Assembly (NCBI RefSeq): GCF_000820305.1
Contig: NZ_CDBH01000013.1
Coordinates: forward strand, 1 to 47,029
Origin: Aeromonas dhakensis
GTDB taxonomy: Bacteria > Pseudomonadota > Gammaproteobacteria > Enterobacterales > Aeromonadaceae
Reading direction: 5' to 3'
DNA length: 47,029 bases
Shown: positions 19,847 through 28,476 of the stretch, piece after piece
Layout of the letters: each line of letters starts with the position of its first letter
Position numbering within the stretch: position 1 is the stretch's first letter
The notes under the pieces: generated by a model
The model's database searches: none
What the model was told of the DNA's origin: nothing
The model's input: only the letters and a program-made list of their open reading frames with translations
Made by a program: the position numbers and the translations under genes

Positions 19847-21208
19847 CTAAAACAGCCCCAACCCCTTGAGCATCACGATCAGGATCAACAGCGGCGACAC
19901 GTAACGGATGATGAAGAAGAGCGGCTTGAGGATGGCCAGCTCCAGCTCGCCACCGTTGGTCAGCGCCTCCTTCATCCGCTCGAAGCCCCACACCCAGCCC
20001 ACGAACAGGCAGAGGAAGATGCCGCCAAGGGGCATCAATACGTTGGAGGAGACGAAGTCGAACAGGTCGAAGAAGGTCTTGCCGGCGATATGAACGTCCG
20101 CCAGCGAGCTGTTGGAAAGCGCGCAGGTCGACCCCACCGCCCCCAGCACCAGCAGGTTGAGCAGGGTTGCCTTAGGGCGGCTCATGCGGAATCGCTCGGA
20201 GACCACCGAGACCGGCACTTCCAGGATGGAGAGCATGGCACCGGTGGCGGCGATGGCGGAGAGCACGAAGAACAGCACCATGAACAGGTGGCCGAACGGA
20301 ATGCTGGCAAACACCGCCGGTATGGTAATGAACAGCAGGGAGGGGCCGGCGGTGGGCTCAAAGCCGAAGGCGAATACCGCCGGGAAGATGGCGATGCCGG
20401 CCAGCATGGAGACAAACAGATCGGCGCACATCACCCGGAAGGTGGTCAGCGGGATGTTCTGATCATCCCGAAAGTAGCTGCCATAGGTCATCATGCAGCC
20501 CATGCCGATGGAGAGCTTGAAGAAGGCGAGCCCCATGGCGGTCAGCACCACCCCGGCGGTGATCTTGGAGAGATCCGGCGAGAACAGAAAGTGCAGCCCC
20601 TGGCTGGCCCCGGGCAGGGTCAGGCTGCGGATGCCGATAACGAGCAGCAGGATGAAGAGCACCGGCATCAGCTTCTTGGTGACCGCCTCGATCCCCTTGG
20701 AGACCCCCATCAGCAGGATACCCCCCATCAGGATCAGCACCAGCCACTGCCAGAGCAGGCTCTGCAGCGGGTCGCTTATCAGCGCCCCGAAGGCCGCCCC
20801 GGTCACCTTGGGATCGGTCGACAGGATGGAGCCGTCAACGGCCTTGAAGATGTAGGCAAAGACCCAGGCCGCCACTTCGGAGTAGAAGGACATGATAAGG
20901 AAGGCTGCCAGCACGCCCATCAGGGCGATCAACCACCAGGGCTGCCCCTTGGGGGCCAGCTTGCTGAGGGTGGTGACGGCATCGGACTTGCCTTTTCGCC
21001 CCAGCATGATCTCCGAGATCATCACCGGCAGGCCGACCAGCAGCGTCGCGATCACATAGACCAGCAGGAAACCGGCACCGCCGTTTTCGCCCGTCAGGTA
21101 GGGAAACTTCCAGATATTTCCCAGCCCGACGGCTGAGCCCAGGGTGGCGGCAAGAACGCCGAATTTGCTGGTAAAGCCATCTCTGGCCTTGGGAGTGATT
21201 TGACTCAT
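19847..21208 (-). CDS. Sodium:neurotransmitter-symporter family transporter (LeuT fold)
   Basis: 453 residues with 11-12 membrane helices. The first helix carries the family hallmark FGVLAATLGSAVGLGNIWKFPYLTGENGG, the unwound sodium and substrate site of the LeuT fold. TAMGLAFFKLSIGMGCMMTYGSYF is the corresponding helix 6 region. Bacterial members import amino acids such as tryptophan, tyrosine or leucine with sodium; the substrate cannot be told here, and there is no amino-acid catabolic gene beside it. GTGAGAC precedes the ATG. A single-gene unit. Confidence 0.93.
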   Translation of the reverse strand: MSQITPKARDGFTSKFGVLAATLGSAVGLGNIWKFPYLTGENGGAGFLLVYVIATLLVGLPVMISEIMLGRKGKSDAVTTLSKLAPKGQPWWLIALMGVLAAFLIMSFYSEVAAWVFAYIFKAVDGSILSTDPKVTGAAFGALISDPLQSLLWQWLVLILMGGILLMGVSKGIEAVTKKLMPVLFILLLVIGIRSLTLPGASQGLHFLFSPDLSKITAGVVLTAMGLAFFKLSIGMGCMMTYGSYFRDDQNIPLTTFRVMCADLFVSMLAGIAIFPAVFAFGFEPTAGPSLLFITIPAVFASIPFGHLFMVLFFVLSAIAATGAMLSILEVPVSVVSERFRMSRPKATLLNLLVLGAVGSTCALSNSSLADVHIAGKTFFDLFDFVSSNVLMPLGGIFLCLFVGWVWGFERMKEALTNGGELELAILKPLFFIIRYVSPLLILIVMLKGLGLF

Positions 21209-21365
21209 GCTTGTCTCACTGTGCGCATCATGCGAGGGGTACTGCTAATTTTAGCGGTCGGAATTTTCTGAGGATTGATTCGGCTTGCCAAGGTATTTTC
21301 GTGAAAAGCCTTGGTGAGAGCACAATTAGCCAAATTTAATTAAATTAATTAGATATTTGATGGAT

Positions 21366-21396
21366 AAAAAAATGCCGCCTCGAGGGCGGCATTTTT
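21366..21396 (-). terminator. Terminator of the XRE regulator gene
   Basis: AAATGCCGCC (21370-21379) pairs with GGCGGCATTT (21385-21394). On the minus strand a T-run follows, 18 bases beyond the stop at 21414. Confidence 0.85.
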
Positions 21397-21413
21397 GTCA
21401 GGGCTCAATCAGC

Positions 21414-21680
21414 TCAAGCCTTGGCAATATCGTCCGGGCCGATCTGGCCGATCTCGGCGACTTTCTTGTCAGCCAGCAGCCAGAGGGTGAACTTGTGCAG
21501 TTCCGGGTGGTGAGCCAGGGCCACCAGGAAGGCGCCACCAACTTCACGATAACCCAGCTCATAGTTCTTCAGGGTGGTCGGGGGAACGCCCAGCAGATCA
21601 GCAAACTTGGGACGGCTCAGGCCGACTGCTTCACGGATCTGACGGATCTTCTTACCAACAGTTACGATATTTGAATTCAT
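21414..21680 (-). CDS. Small XRE-type helix-turn-helix regulator
   Basis: 88 residues. A helix-turn-helix lies at about 20-43 (LSRPKFADLLGVPPTTLKNYELG), in the arrangement of lambda-Cro/XRE repressors. A short C-terminal part (AFLVALAHHPELHKFTLWLL) may mediate dimerisation. No toxin-like gene is adjacent, so it need not be an antitoxin. Its promoter region contains two inverted repeats with the half-site GACTCG/CGAGTC or GACT/AGTC, which suggests self-repression. TGGAAC and GGAG precede the ATG. Monocistronic with its own terminator. Confidence 0.82.
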   Translation of the reverse strand: MNSNIVTVGKKIRQIREAVGLSRPKFADLLGVPPTTLKNYELGYREVGGAFLVALAHHPELHKFTLWLLADKKVAEIGQIGPDDIAKA

Positions 21681-21731
21681 ATTGTTCCATACTCCGTACG
21701 GCGGATTGACTCCACCTTTATTTTTCGCGAC

Positions 21732-21781
21732 GACTCGTAGTCAAGTGTATCAGTTTTGAACGGACTCGTTATGGTCGAGTC
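21732..21781 (-). promoter_or_regulatory. Candidate promoter and operators of the XRE gene
   Basis: GACTCGTAGTC at 21732-21742 contains the inverted pair GACT/AGTC. GACTCG (21763-21768) and CGAGTC (21776-21781) form a second, perfect 6-bp inverted repeat with a 7-base gap. On the minus strand TTGACT (plus 21739-21744) is a good -35 box overlapping the first repeat, with an AT-rich ATAAAG-type -10 about 17 bases on. The layout fits a repressor site over its own promoter. Confidence 0.45.
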
Positions 21782-21881
21782 TCTATCTTTAATCAGCGTC
21801 TTTCGACGACAACCCTTGCAAACATCGGGGATGGTAATCGCTCAACCGCCTCAGGTAAACAGTCTCGAAAAGAAACCTTTA

Positions 21882-21909
21882 TTGTTGCCACAGGAATTAC
21901 TCGTATAAT
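21882..21909 (+). promoter_or_regulatory. Sigma-70 promoter of the gene at 21940
   Basis: TTGTTG (21882-21887), a 16-base spacer and a perfect TATAAT (21904-21909), 30 bases before the ATG. Confidence 0.7.
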
Positions 21910-21939
21910 CCGCGGGCTATCCCTTAAGAGTAAGAACCC

Positions 21940-22536
21940 ATGGCACTTCCCGGCATAATCTCCTGTTTACACCCGGTATCCTCCCCCGCAGAACTCAGTC
22001 GCCAATTGCAGCAAGGCCAGCAGACTCGCGCCGAAGCCTTCTGGTTGCCCGCCGCCCTGCACGATCAGGCGGCAGCAGTTTTGGCTGCGCTGGATGACAA
22101 GAGCAGCCTGTTTCTCGACCAGCCCGTTGCCGGACTTTCCCTGCGCAGCCACGACGGTGTCATGCAGGAAGCGGGAACCCTGCTGCTTGGCAATGGCCAG
22201 CAGCTGACACTGGCCAGCACAAGAGGGGATGGCGGTCTGGTCCCCACCAGCGCGCTCGCCGAGATGGCCGACTGGCTCGAGACGGGCCACCGCCACTTTT
22301 GCTGTTCAGCTGCAGTACAGCCTGTGGCCCGGGCCATCCTCAATATCTGGCCCCTCGATCCCTACCTGGCCCGGCATTTTTTGGTCAGTTTTACACCCTT
22401 ACTGTGCGAAGCAACCGAGGCCGATTATCTGGCGGTGTTCCAGGCGAGGGAATCTCCCGCCATGGCGCAATCTGACTGGGTTCAGGCCTATATGAAACTC
22501 GAAAAGAGACTGCACAGATCCTATTTGGATCACTAA
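21940..22536 (+). CDS. Conserved-looking cytoplasmic protein, function unknown
   Basis: 198 residues starting after AAGAGTAAGAA and a good promoter (21882-21909). It is rich in Leu, Ala, Gln and His, with no signal peptide or membrane segment. Features visible are a glutamine-rich start (LSRQLQQGQQTRAEAF), a WLETGHRHFCCSAAV segment and a basic C-terminus (MKLEKRLHRSYLDH). I do not recognise a family. Codon use is like the backbone, so it is probably a native gene. Its product need not be related to the ompA genes that follow after a 309-base gap. Confidence 0.7.
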   Translation: MALPGIISCLHPVSSPAELSRQLQQGQQTRAEAFWLPAALHDQAAAVLAALDDKSSLFLDQPVAGLSLRSHDGVMQEAGTLLLGNGQQLTLASTRGDGGLVPTSALAEMADWLETGHRHFCCSAAVQPVARAILNIWPLDPYLARHFLVSFTPLLCEATEADYLAVFQARESPAMAQSDWVQAYMKLEKRLHRSYLDH

Positions 22537-22599
22537 TTAATCTGGATAAACAGCCAGTTACCCACACGACACAATCTGCCATATGAATTATGTGTGAGC

Positions 22600-22628
22600 T
22601 TGATCATGTTTTGAATTCGGCATAGAGT
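22600..22628 (+). promoter_or_regulatory. Candidate promoter of the first ompA
   Basis: TTGATC (22600-22605), 17-base spacer, TAGAGT (22623-22628). The second ompA has the same arrangement (TTGATC-N17-TACAGT). A partial CRP-like site, TGTGA-N6-TCATG, overlaps at 22593-22608. Confidence 0.45.
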
Positions 22629-22635
22629 GCGCCAC

Positions 22636-22845
22636 GTCATCGGAATGACACCGGCTGTTCGTGAAGGGGTGAACCATTGTTTTGGCAATGTCCCCCGCTC
22701 GCTAGTGCACCAGGAATGCGTGCCTCCCGGAAGGAACCGGGATCCCTGCCAGACTCAACGCTGTTGTTCGGCAGAGCCTGCAGCTTACATAAATTAAAAA
22801 GTGCGAAGCACGTGAACAACGTGCCATCTCAACGAGGATTTTTTT
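22636..22845 (+). promoter_or_regulatory. Long structured 5' leader of the first ompA
   Basis: If the promoter above is right, the leader is about 210 bases. It contains stems TCCCGG/CCGGGA (22725-22742), CTGCC/GGCAG (22746-22774) and GCACGT/ACGTGC (22808-22824). The last lies just before the ribosome site AACGAGGA. Leader hairpins are known to stabilise ompA mRNA in E. coli; the same role here is inference. Confidence 0.45.
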
Positions 22846-23880
22846 ATGATGAAAATGGCTCCTTCCCTGATCGCCATCGCCATGGCTGCCATGGGTGCAA
22901 CTGCCGCTCACGCCGCTGACGACATCTACTTCGGTGCCGGTGCCGGTGCTGCCCACTTCAACGGTCTGAACAAGATCGATGGCGGCGGTTACGCTGGTAC
23001 TGAAGACGCTGCTGCTGCCAACGCCTTCGTCGGTTACAACTTCACCGAGAACTTCGGTACCGAATTCGGTTACCAGTACGCTGGCCGCGGCAACACCGAC
23101 GGTCTGCGTTACGAGAACCAGGGTGCCACCCTGTCCGGTATCGCTCGTCTGCCGCTGGGCGGCGACTTCTCCGCTTTCGCTGAAGGCGGCGCCTACTGGG
23201 CTCACACCGACGGTCTGGGCACCAGCGACACCAAAGTATCCCCGCTGGCTGGTCTGGGCGTGACCTACAAGGTCAACGACGCGCTGGATCTGCAAGCTCG
23301 CTACCGCTACATGTGGGACGTGGCTGACCTGCACGCAGGCGACGCCCCGGACGACGTACGCTACAAGTCCAACCAGAGCGTTGCGACCCTGGAAGCCGTA
23401 TACCACCCGTTCCGTACTTCCTACGTAGCTCCGGCTCCGGCTCCGGTTGTTGAAGAAGCCCCGGCTCCGGCTCCGCAGGTAGTTGAGAAGAACTTCGCCC
23501 TGAACTCCGACGTGCTGTTCGCCTTCGGCAAAGACAGCCTGAAGCCGGAAGGCGTTGCTGCCCTGAACGCTCTGTACCAGCAGATCGTTGAGTTCCAGCC
23601 GAAAGATGGCAACGCTGTTGTCGTTGGTTACACCGACCGTATCGGTTCCGACGCCTACAACCAGAAGCTGTCTGAAGCCCGTGCCCGCACCGTTGCCAAC
23701 TTCCTGGTCAGCAAGGGTATGGCTGCCAGCAAGGTTGCCATCGAAGGTCGTGGCGAAGCCAACCCGGTTACCGGCACCAAGTGCAACGGCGTGAAAGCCA
23801 AAGCTCAGCTGATCTCCTGCCTGGCTCCGGACCGTCGCGTAGAAGTTCGCGTATCTGGCGTACAAGAAGTTCAGAAGTAA
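22846..23880 (+). CDS. ompA: OmpA family porin/anchor protein, first of three
   Basis: 344 residues. A signal peptide ends at AHA (residue 23). The 8-stranded membrane barrel follows (FVGYNFTENFGTEFGYQY; GATLSGIARLPLGG; LDLQARYRYMWDV). A Pro/Ala hinge runs about 196-214 (APAPAPVVEEAPAPAP), then the OmpA peptidoglycan-binding domain with VVVGYTDRIGS, LSEARARTVANFLV and two Cys residues in TGTKCNG and LISCLAPDRR. It ties the outer membrane to the cell wall. Codon use is strongly biased (GGT, CGT, CTG, AAC), as in highly expressed genes. CAACGAGGA precedes the start. It has its own terminator, so the three paralogues are not simply one transcript. Confidence 0.95.
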   Translation: MMKMAPSLIAIAMAAMGATAAHAADDIYFGAGAGAAHFNGLNKIDGGGYAGTEDAAAANAFVGYNFTENFGTEFGYQYAGRGNTDGLRYENQGATLSGIARLPLGGDFSAFAEGGAYWAHTDGLGTSDTKVSPLAGLGVTYKVNDALDLQARYRYMWDVADLHAGDAPDDVRYKSNQSVATLEAVYHPFRTSYVAPAPAPVVEEAPAPAPQVVEKNFALNSDVLFAFGKDSLKPEGVAALNALYQQIVEFQPKDGNAVVVGYTDRIGSDAYNQKLSEARARTVANFLVSKGMAASKVAIEGRGEANPVTGTKCNGVKAKAQLISCLAPDRRVEVRVSGVQEVQK

Positions 23881-23903
23881 TCTGACTCCGTTCAGATAAT
23901 GCG

Positions 23904-23936
23904 AAAAGGGGATGCCACGGCATCCCCTTTTGTTTT
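23904..23936 (+). terminator. Terminator of the first ompA
   Basis: AAAAGGGGATGCC and GGCATCCCCTTTT (23904-23931) form a nearly loopless 13-bp stem followed by GTTTTCC. The core GGGATGCC/GGCATCCC recurs in the terminator after the third ompA. Confidence 0.9.
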
Positions 23937-24060
23937 CCTACCGCCTGTTTTTGAGCAAAAACACTGCAACCAGCGTCACTTCCTGTCAAATCGTTTCCCT
24001 CGGCTTCCTTCTCCACAATCACCGCAGCGCCGCGCCAGTGCTGGATATCTGTACAGAAAC

Positions 24061-24089
24061 TTGATCCGTGCGAGTCAAAAGAATACAGT
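24061..24089 (+). promoter_or_regulatory. Candidate promoter of the second ompA
   Basis: TTGATC (24061-24066), 17-base spacer, TACAGT (24084-24089). This would give a leader of about 215 bases, closely matching that of the first ompA. GAAGC/GCTTC (24153-24166) is a hairpin within it. The rest of 23937-24311 contains no gene that I can see. Confidence 0.45.
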
Positions 24090-24311
24090 AAACCCGCTTG
24101 TAAGGTATTGGATGAACTATTAAAAGTGCATTCGGCCCGGTTAGTTGTCCATGAAGCCAAGGCTTCGTGAGTATCCAGGAACCATCTCTTTTTTCATTCA
24201 GACCAACCGTGGTTCACCATGGAGGTCGCAGCGTGACTGTCATCTGCGGCCGGTATAACTGAAAGAGTGCGCAGTACGCCCTAGCACGGCAAACTCAACG
24301 AGGATAAAACG

Positions 24312-25313
24312 ATGAAAATGAAAATGGCACCCACCCTGATTGCTCTGGCCATCGCAGCCATGGGCACCACCACCGCTCAAGCCTCCAACGACTGGTACAC
24401 AGGTATGGGCGCAGGTTGGGCTTATGGTCACGACCTGGACGACTTCGGCAAAGACGCAGACAAGGACGCCACCGCGCTCTCCCTGTTCGGCGGCTACAAC
24501 TTCAACGAGAACTTCGGCGCCGAGCTGGGTTACCTCTATGCCGGCAAAGGCGGCGTTGACGGCGTTGACTTCAAGACCCAGGGCGCGACCCTGTCCGGTC
24601 TGGCCCGTCTGCCGCTCGGCGACATCTTCTCCGTGTTTGCAGAAGGCGGCGCCTACTTCAACCACGTCAACGGCAACGGCAGCAGCGACAACGGTACAGC
24701 CCCGCTGGCCGGTCTGGGCGTGACCGCCAAGCTCTCCGACCTGCTCGATCTGCAAGCCCGCTACCGCTACATGTGGAACCTGGGTGACGAGCAGAAGACC
24801 TGGGAAACCGACATGAGCGTGGCGACCCTGGAGCTGGTGATGCACCCGAACCGCACCACCTATGTGGCCCCTGTGCCCGCCCCGGCACCCGAGCCCGTTC
24901 CTGAGCCGGTGATGGTCGACAAGAACTTCTCCCTGAGCTCGGACGTGCTGTTTGCCTTCGGCAAATCCACTCTGAAGCCGGAAGGTGTGGCCGCCCTGAA
25001 CACCCTGTATCAGCAGATCGTTGACGTTCAGCCCAAAGATGGCAGCGCCGTGGTCGTCGGTTACACCGACCGCATCGGCTCCGAAGCCTACAACCTGAAG
25101 CTGTCCGAAGCCCGTGCCCGCACCGTGGCCGACTTCCTTGTCGGCAAGGGTCTGCCGGCTGGCAAGGTCTCCATCGAGGGTCAAGGCAAGGCCAACCCGG
25201 TCACCGGTACCCAGTGCAACGGCATCAAGGCCAAGGCTCAGCTGATCTCCTGCCTGGCGCCGGACCGTCGCGTTGAAGTGCGCGTCACCGGTGTACAGCA
25301 AGTTCAACAGTAA
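24312..25313 (+). CDS. ompA: OmpA family protein, second of three
   Basis: 333 residues with the same plan as the first: signal ending near TTAQA (residue 24), an 8-stranded barrel, a Pro-rich hinge (VPAPAPEPVPEPV), and an OmpA-like cell-wall-binding domain with VVVGYTDRIGS and LSEARARTVADFLV. The barrel loops differ from the first copy, while the periplasmic domain is almost identical, as expected if surface loops face selection and the wall-binding part is conserved. Codon bias is strong. CAACGAGGATAA precedes the ATG, repeating the first gene's ribosome site. It has its own promoter candidate and terminator. Tandem ompA pairs are known in Aeromonas. Confidence 0.95.
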   Translation: MKMKMAPTLIALAIAAMGTTTAQASNDWYTGMGAGWAYGHDLDDFGKDADKDATALSLFGGYNFNENFGAELGYLYAGKGGVDGVDFKTQGATLSGLARLPLGDIFSVFAEGGAYFNHVNGNGSSDNGTAPLAGLGVTAKLSDLLDLQARYRYMWNLGDEQKTWETDMSVATLELVMHPNRTTYVAPVPAPAPEPVPEPVMVDKNFSLSSDVLFAFGKSTLKPEGVAALNTLYQQIVDVQPKDGSAVVVGYTDRIGSEAYNLKLSEARARTVADFLVGKGLPAGKVSIEGQGKANPVTGTQCNGIKAKAQLISCLAPDRRVEVRVTGVQQVQQ

Positions 25314-25334
25314 GTCGTCAGCCCGCTGACCATG

Positions 25335-25360
25335 AAGGAGGCCATCAGGCCTCCTTTTTT
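25335..25360 (+). terminator. Terminator of the second ompA
   Basis: AAGGAGGCC (25335-25343), loop ATCA, GGCCTCCTT (25348-25356), then TTTT. Confidence 0.92.
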
Positions 25361-25463
25361 ATTCCCCTCGTCAGGCCCGCCAACCTGCTCCGCTTTTGTG
25401 CGCATTTCTGTGCACATTTCCTGCCAACCTGCCCCGTCAGCTGGTTAAACGCTCTGCATCACC

Positions 25464-25469
25464 TATAAA
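25464..25469 (+). promoter_or_regulatory. Possible -10 box of the third ompA
   Basis: TATAAA at 25464-25469, with only a weak -35 (CTGGTT) 17 bases upstream. It would give a short leader of about 55 bases, unlike the other two ompA genes. Confidence 0.3.
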
Positions 25470-25531
25470 TAGTGGTGGTTGTACTCAACAGGGCTTGCGC
25501 CCTACTACACCAGCATCGACGAGGATACGCG

Positions 25532-26584
25532 ATGAACATAAAAGTAAAACCGGTTTGGATTGCATTGGCATTGGCGGCCACGGGTGCCCAGGCGGCGCCG
25601 GACAACGACTGGTACGCCGGGGTGGGTGGCGGCTGGGCCATCGCTCACGATCTGGGTGACTTTGGCAAGGATGCGAGCAAGGACGCCACCGCGCTCTCCC
25701 TGTTCGGCGGCTACAACTTCACCGAGAACCTGGGAGGTGAACTGGGTTACCTGTCGACCGGCAACTGGGATGTGCAGGGCAATGACTTCAGCAGCCAGGG
25801 CGCCACCCTGTCGGTGATTGGGCGGCTGCCGCTGGGGGATATCTTCTCGGTGTTCGCCGAGGGGGGGGGTTACCTCTACCACGTCAAATCCGTCAACGGC
25901 GGTGACAACAACCTGGCTCCGCTGGCCGGTCTCGGCCTCACCGCCAAGCTGCACGACTGGGTCGACATCCAGGCCCGCTACCGCTATCTGGTCCGGGTCG
26001 GCGACGATCCTGACAACGACAAGGTGGGCAGCGGTACCCAGCGCTGGGTCAGCGACATCAGCACCGCCACCCTGGAGCTGGTGATCCACCCCAACCGCAG
26101 CAAACCGGTCGAGCCGGCTCCAGCGCCCATGGTCGTTCCCCCGCCACCGCCCGCCCCCGAGCCGGTGGATCAGACCTTCAACCTGAGCTCGGACGTGCTG
26201 TTTGCGTTCGGCAAGGCGGATCTCAAGCCGGAGGGGATGCAGGCACTCGACTCGCTCTACCAGCAGATCGTCGACGTCCAGCCCAAGGATGGCAGCGCCG
26301 TGGTGATGGGCTACACCGACCGCATAGGCACGGATGCCAACAACCAGAGGCTGTCGGAGGCCCGCGCCAGCACGGTCGCCAACTTCCTGATCGGCAAGGG
26401 GCTGCCCGCCGACAAGGTGAGCATCCAGGGCAATGGCGAGAGCAATCCGGTCACCGGCAGCCAGTGTGATGCCATCAAGGCCAAAGCTGCCCTCATCGAC
26501 TGCTTGGCCCCGGATCGCCGGGTGGAAGTGCGGGTCACCGGTACCCAGGGAAGCGCCGCGCCGGAGATGCCAGCAGAGCAGTGA
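25532..26584 (+). CDS. OmpA family protein, third and more diverged copy
   Basis: 350 residues from the ATG at 25532, with GAGGA 6-10 bases ahead; a longer upstream reading adds no signal character. Signal peptide to about residue 21 (ATGAQA), barrel closest to the second copy (HDLGDFGKDASKDATALSLF), Pro-rich hinge (VVPPPPPAPEPV) and OmpA-like domain (VVMGYTDRIGT; LSEARASTVANFLI). Codon use is less biased than in the other two, with more CGG/GGG/ATC, which suggests lower expression. The C-terminus carries an extra tail (GSAAPEMPAEQ). It is probably a duplicate of the second gene that has since diverged. Confidence 0.92.
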   Translation: MNIKVKPVWIALALAATGAQAAPDNDWYAGVGGGWAIAHDLGDFGKDASKDATALSLFGGYNFTENLGGELGYLSTGNWDVQGNDFSSQGATLSVIGRLPLGDIFSVFAEGGGYLYHVKSVNGGDNNLAPLAGLGLTAKLHDWVDIQARYRYLVRVGDDPDNDKVGSGTQRWVSDISTATLELVIHPNRSKPVEPAPAPMVVPPPPPAPEPVDQTFNLSSDVLFAFGKADLKPEGMQALDSLYQQIVDVQPKDGSAVVMGYTDRIGTDANNQRLSEARASTVANFLIGKGLPADKVSIQGNGESNPVTGSQCDAIKAKAALIDCLAPDRRVEVRVTGTQGSAAPEMPAEQ

Positions 26585-26664
26585 ACCCGGCCGAGCAGAG
26601 GGCCGGACGTGTGACCAGGTGCAGATGACAGCGCGCCGGCCAGCAAGCCCGCCACGCCATGCAC

Positions 26665-26692
26665 AAAAAAGGGATGCCGAGGCATCCCTTTT
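26665..26692. terminator. Bidirectional terminator, third ompA and maeA
   Basis: AAAAGGGATGCC pairs with GGCATCCCTTTT (26667-26692), with As before and Ts after. It lies between convergent genes and shares its core with the first ompA terminator. Confidence 0.88.
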
Positions 26693-26713
26693 GCTTTGCT
26701 CCTTTGCGCAGGA

Positions 26714-28408
26714 TCAGAAGGAGGTACGGCGATAGCGGCGGTACTCTGGGCGCCAGAAGTTCGCCTCGATGGCCTGATCGATCACCTCGTCCGGGGTCTG
26801 CACCGCCTTGCCCTGCAGCATGGCGGTCTTGGCCACCATCTTGGCGATGTAGCGGGAAACCTCATGAATGTCCGCCAGATCCGGCAGCAAGGAGCCCTCT
26901 TCCCCTTTCACCAGCGGTGAACACTCCGCCAGCGCGCGGCTGGCCGACATCAGCATGGCGTCGGTCACCCGGGTGGCGCCGGCGGCGATCACGCCAAGGC
27001 CAATCCCCGGGAAGATGAAGGAGTTGTTGCACTGGGCGATGACGTAGCGCTTGCCCTTGTACTCCACCGGTGCAAACGGGCTGCCGGTGGCCACCAGCGC
27101 CTGACCGTCAGTCCAGCGGATGAGGTCGGCCGGGGTGGCTTCCACCCGGGAGGTAGGGTTGGAGAGCGGGAAGATGATGGGGCGGGCACAGTGCTTGTGC
27201 ATGGTCTTGACCACCTCTTCGGTGAACAGCCCCGGCTGGCCGGAGACCCCGATCAGGATGTCAGGGCGACCGTGCTCCATCACCTCCAGCAGGGAGATGT
27301 TGTCCCCCACCGGCCAGTCGGCGATGCGCTCCACCGGCTGGGAGAGACGGCGCTGGAAGTCGAGCTGGTTGGGGATCTTGTCGGTGATGAGGCCGAATCT
27401 GTCCACCATGAAGACCCGGCTGCGCGCCTGGGCATCGGTCAGCCCCTCGGCTTTCATCTGCGCCACTATCTGCTCGGCAATGCCGCAACCGGCGCTGCCC
27501 GCGCCGAGGAAGGCGACCCGCTTCTCGGAGAGCTTGGCGCCGGAGGCCTTGCAGGCGGCGATGAGGCTGCCGAGGGTCACGGCGGCGGTGCCCTGAATGT
27601 CATCGTTGAAGCAGCAGAGCTCGTTCTTGTAGCGATTGAGCAGCGGCATGGCGTTGTTCTGGGCGAAGTCCTCGAACTGCAGCAGGATGTCGGGCCAGCG
27701 GCGCTTGACCGCCTGAATGAAGGCGTCGACGAACTCGGCATACTCTTCACCCGAGATGCGCGGATTGCGCCAGCCCATGTAGAAGGGGTCATTCAGCAAC
27801 TGCTGGTTGTTGGTGCCCACGTCCAGCACCACCGGCAGGCAATAAGCTGGCGAGATGCCACCGCAGGCGGTGTAGAGCGACAGCTTGCCGATGGGAATAC
27901 CCATGCCGCCGATGCCCTGATCGCCGAGGCCCAGGATGCGCTCACCGTCGGTGACCACGATCACCTTGACGTTCTGCTTGGTGGCGTTTTGCAGCATGTC
28001 ATCGATCCTGTCCTTGTCCGGATAGGAGATGAACAGGCCACGGGCGCGGCGATAGATGTTGGAGAACTCCTCGCACGCCTTGCCGACGGTCGGGGTGTAG
28101 ATGACCGGCAGCATCTCGGTCAGGTGGTTGGTCAGCAGCCGGTAGAAGAGCGTCTCGTTGGTGTCCTGGATGTTGCGCAGGTAGATGTGCTTGTCCATGT
28201 CGTTGCCGAACGCCATGAACTGACGGTAGGCCCGCTCGGCCTGCTCTTCAATGGTCTCGATATTCTGGGGCAGCAGGCCTTCGAGGTTGAAGTTGCTGCG
28301 CTCTTCGCTGGTGAAGGCGCTGCCCTTGTTGAGCAGCGGGGTCTCCAGCAGGGCCGGACCGGCATAGGGAATGTAGAGGGGACGTTTCTGGTTATTATCT
28401 TCAAACAT
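26714..28408 (-). CDS. maeA: NAD-dependent malic enzyme
   Basis: 564 residues, matching E. coli MaeA (565) closely. It oxidatively decarboxylates malate to pyruvate with NAD+. Conserved parts in order: [34 protein letters not shown]; the catalytic-tyrosine region [29 protein letters not shown] with its lysine; metal-binding FEDFAQNNA and FNDDIQGTA; the NAD-binding [11 protein letters not shown]; and the end YRRYRRTSF. The ATG at 28408 reproduces the family N-terminus ([17 protein letters not shown]); the Shine-Dalgarno site is weak. An AraC-type gene ends 68 bases upstream on the same strand and may be co-transcribed or may regulate it. Confidence 0.96.
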   Translation of the reverse strand: MFEDNNQKRPLYIPYAGPALLETPLLNKGSAFTSEERSNFNLEGLLPQNIETIEEQAERAYRQFMAFGNDMDKHIYLRNIQDTNETLFYRLLTNHLTEMLPVIYTPTVGKACEEFSNIYRRARGLFISYPDKDRIDDMLQNATKQNVKVIVVTDGERILGLGDQGIGGMGIPIGKLSLYTACGGISPAYCLPVVLDVGTNNQQLLNDPFYMGWRNPRISGEEYAEFVDAFIQAVKRRWPDILLQFEDFAQNNAMPLLNRYKNELCCFNDDIQGTAAVTLGSLIAACKASGAKLSEKRVAFLGAGSAGCGIAEQIVAQMKAEGLTDAQARSRVFMVDRFGLITDKIPNQLDFQRRLSQPVERIADWPVGDNISLLEVMEHGRPDILIGVSGQPGLFTEEVVKTMHKHCARPIIFPLSNPTSRVEATPADLIRWTDGQALVATGSPFAPVEYKGKRYVIAQCNNSFIFPGIGLGVIAAGATRVTDAMLMSASRALAECSPLVKGEEGSLLPDLADIHEVSRYIAKMVAKTAMLQGKAVQTPDEVIDQAIEANFWRPEYRRYRRTSF

Positions 28409-28476
28409 GGATCGGGTACCTAAACGATGACCTGGACGAAGGAGTCCGCCGATCCTATGGGCTTGCGCCGTTAATT

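Noticed and set aside
27191..28423. 410-codon plus-strand frame opposite maeA
   Set aside because: maeA is unmistakable on the minus strand; this is its shadow.
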